DNA of 64,000 nt, from contig NZ_JACVOM010000005.1 of NCBI RefSeq assembly GCF_018882445.1, positions 62,001 through 126,000 of the forward strand. Reading direction: 5' to 3'. How positions within the stretch are numbered: position 1 is the stretch's first letter; the number at the start of each line of letters is the position of its first letter. The position numbers and the translations under genes are program-made. This document shows, one piece after another, positions 61,417 through 64,000 of the stretch. The notes under the pieces were generated by a model, which saw only the letters and a program-made list of their open reading frames with translations, was not told the DNA's origin and did not search any database. The stretch comes from Polynucleobacter sp. 15G-AUS-farblos. Its GTDB lineage: Bacteria > Pseudomonadota > Gammaproteobacteria > Burkholderiales > Burkholderiaceae.

Positions 61417-63513
61417 ATGAGTAATGCAATTCAAAAATTGATGGAGCCTCGCAGTATTGCGGTTATTGGCGCATCAACTGATCCGAAAAAAACTGCAGGA
61501 AGGCCTATAGCTTATTTGCAGAAACACCACTTCAAAGGAAAAATTTATCCTGTCAATCCTAGGGTAGAAGAGATTGCAGGTTTGAAGTGCTACCCAGATA
61601 TTGGATCTCTACCTGAGACCCCCGATGTTGCCATCATCATGGTGGGAACAGATAAGGCGCTGAGTGCAGTTCAGGAGTTATCTCAACGCGGTACACCTGC
61701 AGCGATTGTTTTAACCAGTGGCTTTGCAGAGCACGGACCAGAAGGTTTAAAAAAACAAGAAGAGTTGATTGCTGCTGCTGGCGCAATGCGCATCCTGGGG
61801 CCTAATACGATTGGCATGGTCAATGTAACTGATGACATACCTTTGTCTCCAAGTAGCGCCTTAGAGATGGATGAATTTCCAAAGGGTGGTGTTAGCGTGA
61901 TCTCACAAAGTGGTGGCATTTTGGGGTCGCTGCTATCACGTGCGGCAGCTTCAGGCTTAGGACTTTCAAAATTGGTTTCCACTAGCAATGAAGCTGACTT
62001 AGGTATGGCTGATTTTGTTAATTATTTAGTTGACGATGCTAGTACTAAAGTAATCGTGCTGTATATCGAGAGTATTAGACATCCAGAGCGATTTCGTGCA
62101 GCAGCTTTAAGAGCTAGGCAGGCCGGCAAGCCGATTGTGGTTTATAAGGTTGGCAAATCCGAAGCGGGTATTAAAGCAGCGGTTTCTCATACTGGTGCCT
62201 TAGCTGGCACTGACAAAATGTATGACGCCTTATTTAAGCAAACTGGAATTATTCGCGCCAATAAATTCTCTGATTTTTTGGATATACCAGCAGCGCTTTC
62301 TTCTGGAAGGGTTCTCAAGGGTAAGCGGGTTGCCATTTTGACCTCTACTGGTGGAGCGGGAACCTTAGTTGCTGATAGTCTAGGTGAGTGGGGTTTTGAA
62401 ACACCAGTACCCGATGAAAAAACGGCTGCAAGACTACGCGCCTTGCAGCCGGGTGATCAAGCAGTGTTAGACCGCAATCCGATTGATGTCACCCTAGCTG
62501 GTTTGCAACCCGATTTGCTGCGTGGCGCTATCAGCGCATTGCTGGACAGTCCAAGCTACGATGCTTTGATCTTGATCTTAGGTTCTTCGAGTCTATCGAT
62601 GCCCGACTTGATGGCGGGGGCAGTGCGTGATTGCATGCAAACTAGTGAGAAGCCTGTCATTGCTTATGTCAGCCCCCATGCGCCTATTGCCGGAGCGCTC
62701 ATGACGAAGTTGGGTGTACCTGCATTCTCACAGCCTGAAAGTTGTAGTGTGGCCTTATCGAGCATGTTGCATGCTAGTAGTCTGCGTGGCGGTATTACTG
62801 CTACGGGTTCGCAATCTACTATTCCTAAGGCTCTTGATGCTTCACTGTTGCATGGATCCTTGAATGAGCATCAGGCAAGGAATCTCTTTGCGGCTTTTGG
62901 TATTCCGGGAGTTCGTGAAACCGTAGTCAATGCGCAGCAGCCGAATTTAGACGCCGTGAATGATTTAGGTGAAAAATGCGTTCTCAAAATTTTGTCAAAT
63001 GAGATTACGCATAAAACTGAAGTGGGTGGCGTTGCGTTAAATATACCTATTGCAGAAATTGCAGAAAAGCTTCATGCCATGGCGGCGGAAGTGAAAATAA
63101 AGTCTGGCGCGGACATAGAGCAGTTTCTCGTTCAAGAAATGGCTTCAGGTGGAATGGAGTTCATGGTGGGAATGCACCGTGATCCTCTGGGCACAGCTAT
63201 TTTGGTTGGTATGGGTGGGGTTACGGCAGAACTTTTTAAAGATACCAATATGCGTTTGATTTCTCCTGGAAAAGCATTGAGCTCAGCAGAGGTATTGGAG
63301 ATGCTACAAGAGTTAAAAACATGGCCCTTGCTAGATGGCTATCGCGGCAGACCCAGGTGTGATGTCGATGCTTTAGTCAACGCGATTGTTCAATTTTCAA
63401 CCATGGTTGCTGCTATGGGTGATCGCTTGATTGAATGTGAAATCAATCCTATCTTTGTATTTCCTGCAGGTCATGGGGTAAAGGCTGCAGATGGCATTGC
63501 TGTTTTGAACTAA
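61417..63513 (+). CDS. ADP-forming acyl-CoA synthetase (NDP-forming, Acd/PatZ-type core)
   Basis: A 698-aa fused enzyme joining acid and CoA with ATP going to ADP and Pi. Order seen: CoA-binding domain (10-130, AVIGASTDPKKTAGRP), ligase domain with phospho-histidine His258 in VSHTGALAGTD, and ATP-grasp domain from about 480 (VLKILSNEITHKTEVGGV). No acetyltransferase domain is attached, unlike PatZ. With the hydratase and receptor it would activate an imported acid to its CoA ester. Starts 13 bases after the hydratase gene. Confidence 0.9.
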   Translation: MSNAIQKLMEPRSIAVIGASTDPKKTAGRPIAYLQKHHFKGKIYPVNPRVEEIAGLKCYPDIGSLPETPDVAIIMVGTDKALSAVQELSQRGTPAAIVLTSGFAEHGPEGLKKQEELIAAAGAMRILGPNTIGMVNVTDDIPLSPSSALEMDEFPKGGVSVISQSGGILGSLLSRAAASGLGLSKLVSTSNEADLGMADFVNYLVDDASTKVIVLYIESIRHPERFRAAALRARQAGKPIVVYKVGKSEAGIKAAVSHTGALAGTDKMYDALFKQTGIIRANKFSDFLDIPAALSSGRVLKGKRVAILTSTGGAGTLVADSLGEWGFETPVPDEKTAARLRALQPGDQAVLDRNPIDVTLAGLQPDLLRGAISALLDSPSYDALILILGSSSLSMPDLMAGAVRDCMQTSEKPVIAYVSPHAPIAGALMTKLGVPAFSQPESCSVALSSMLHASSLRGGITATGSQSTIPKALDASLLHGSLNEHQARNLFAAFGIPGVRETVVNAQQPNLDAVNDLGEKCVLKILSNEITHKTEVGGVALNIPIAEIAEKLHAMAAEVKIKSGADIEQFLVQEMASGGMEFMVGMHRDPLGTAILVGMGGVTAELFKDTNMRLISPGKALSSAEVLEMLQELKTWPLLDGYRGRPRCDVDALVNAIVQFSTMVAAMGDRLIECEINPIFVFPAGHGVKAADGIAVLN

Positions 63514-63532
63514 ATAAAGCCCATTCATTGAA

Positions 63533-64000
63533 ATGACTCAGGACCTAGCGATTAGAACCCAACATATCCCTTACCAAGAGGGAAGTGTAGCTTGGCATGA
63601 GTTTGGCGAACCGATACCACATCGTAAGCCATTGGTTTTATTGCATGGTGGTCATGGTAGCTGGGAGCATTGGGCCCGCAATATTGATACTTTGTCACAG
63701 CACTTTCATGTGTTTGTACCAGATATGCCGGGCTTTGGTGAGTCATCATTTATTGATAGTCAATTTCAGCCAGGAATCATCAACCCCATGATTGCCACCA
63801 TGAATACCTTGCTTGGTGAGCATCAGGAAGTGGATATTGCAGGCTTCTCGTTTGGCGGTTTTGTTGCTGCGCATATGGCCAATCAGCGTCAGGGCATTGC
63901 TAAGCTTGCACTGCTAGGTAGCGCTGGCCATGGAGGTCCTCGTCGCCCAAGAGGTGAGCTCTTAGCTTGGAAGGAGATTTATGCAAGCGGGGATACGGCT
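63533..64000 (+). CDS. Alpha/beta hydrolase, 3' end outside window
   Basis: The frame is open from ATG 63533 to the right edge (156 codons), so it is a partial gene. N-terminal oxyanion motif LLHGGHGSWEHW (about 41-52) and nucleophile elbow GFSFGG near residue 113 mark an alpha/beta hydrolase of the meta-cleavage-product or esterase class. It starts 19 bases after the ligase gene and on the same strand, so it is the next gene of the catabolic cluster. Reaction probably hydrolysis of an ester, lactone or ring-cleavage product in the same pathway. Confidence 0.83.
   Translation, partial: MTQDLAIRTQHIPYQEGSVAWHEFGEPIPHRKPLVLLHGGHGSWEHWARNIDTLSQHFHVFVPDMPGFGESSFIDSQFQPGIINPMIATMNTLLGEHQEVDIAGFSFGGFVAAHMANQRQGIAKLALLGSAGHGGPRRPRGELLAWKEIYASGDTA

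Noticed and set aside
1-64000. tRNA, rRNA, CRISPR, IS elements or prophage
   Set aside because: No T-loop signatures, no regularly spaced repeats, no transposase or integrase frame was seen by eye; a covariance search was not possible.

Overview
The window reads as a stretch of chromosome from a free-living betaproteobacterium of the Burkholderiaceae, most like Polynucleobacter. This is inferred from gene content and family resemblance: Bug-type solute receptors, a monomeric NADP isocitrate dehydrogenase, DarP, MsrPQ, stand-alone CobA/CbiX/CysI, DUF934 and a BLUF protein, with moderate GC (roughly 45%) and very short intergenic gaps. No database was searched. I see no rRNA, tRNA, CRISPR array, insertion sequence or prophage. 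Genes cover nearly everything; the only gene-poor stretch over 300 bases is 33924-34442.

Layout. 1-4812 (minus): end of a surface-polysaccharide locus with a Wzm/Wzt ABC exporter (the Wzt has a C-terminal glycan-binding domain and runs off the left edge), a double GT4 glycosyltransferase and an unknown 101-aa protein. 4903-9396: a cation/proton antiporter, then assimilatory sulfite reduction and siroheme synthesis (cbiX, cobA, DUF934, cysI). 9568-11556: a serine hydrolase and a HigBA toxin-antitoxin pair with a textbook promoter. 11553-14095 (minus): two small membrane proteins, an amidohydrolase and a Bug receptor. 14198-19142 (plus): PcaD-like hydrolase, HdeD-like protein, a 61-aa basic protein, a TonB-dependent receptor and an acyltransferase. 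19139-22310: darP, a GMC oxidoreductase and an EamA exporter. 22454-27347: a branched-chain-type ABC importer whose LivM and LivG are fused. 27418-29763: a sulfide/persulfide detoxification divergon (TauE, persulfide dioxygenase, SqrR/BigR-like repressor, DUF2892). 29839-32650: a minus-strand operon behind tandem Fur boxes encoding an outer-membrane-type protein, an FMN-binding protein, ApbE and a small b561-like membrane protein. This is the best candidate for a little-described system. 32715-37184: nuclease, lytic transglycosylase, FKBP, MFS. 37421-40138: icd with a structured leader, then a BLUF photoreceptor. 40195-50276: MsrP, lipocalin, metallo-hydrolase, SDR, pseudouridine synthase, PhhB, a two-subunit molybdenum hydroxylase, MsrQ, SRAP and an esterase. 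50361-64000: a U32 protein, then two IclR-controlled clusters of CoA-ester catabolism (CitE, HMG-CoA lyase, CaiB; and PcaF thiolase, Bug receptor, enoyl-CoA hydratase, ADP-forming acyl-CoA ligase, alpha/beta hydrolase).

Themes. Sulfur handling is spread over three loci: sulfite reduction with siroheme, persulfide oxidation, and methionine sulfoxide repair. Organic-acid uptake and CoA-dependent breakdown dominate the right third. Several start codons were moved from the longest open frame because of ribosome-binding sites, signal peptides or operators. Four of eleven convergent gene pairs end in an identical 4-base interlock of stop codons (TTAA or CTAG).
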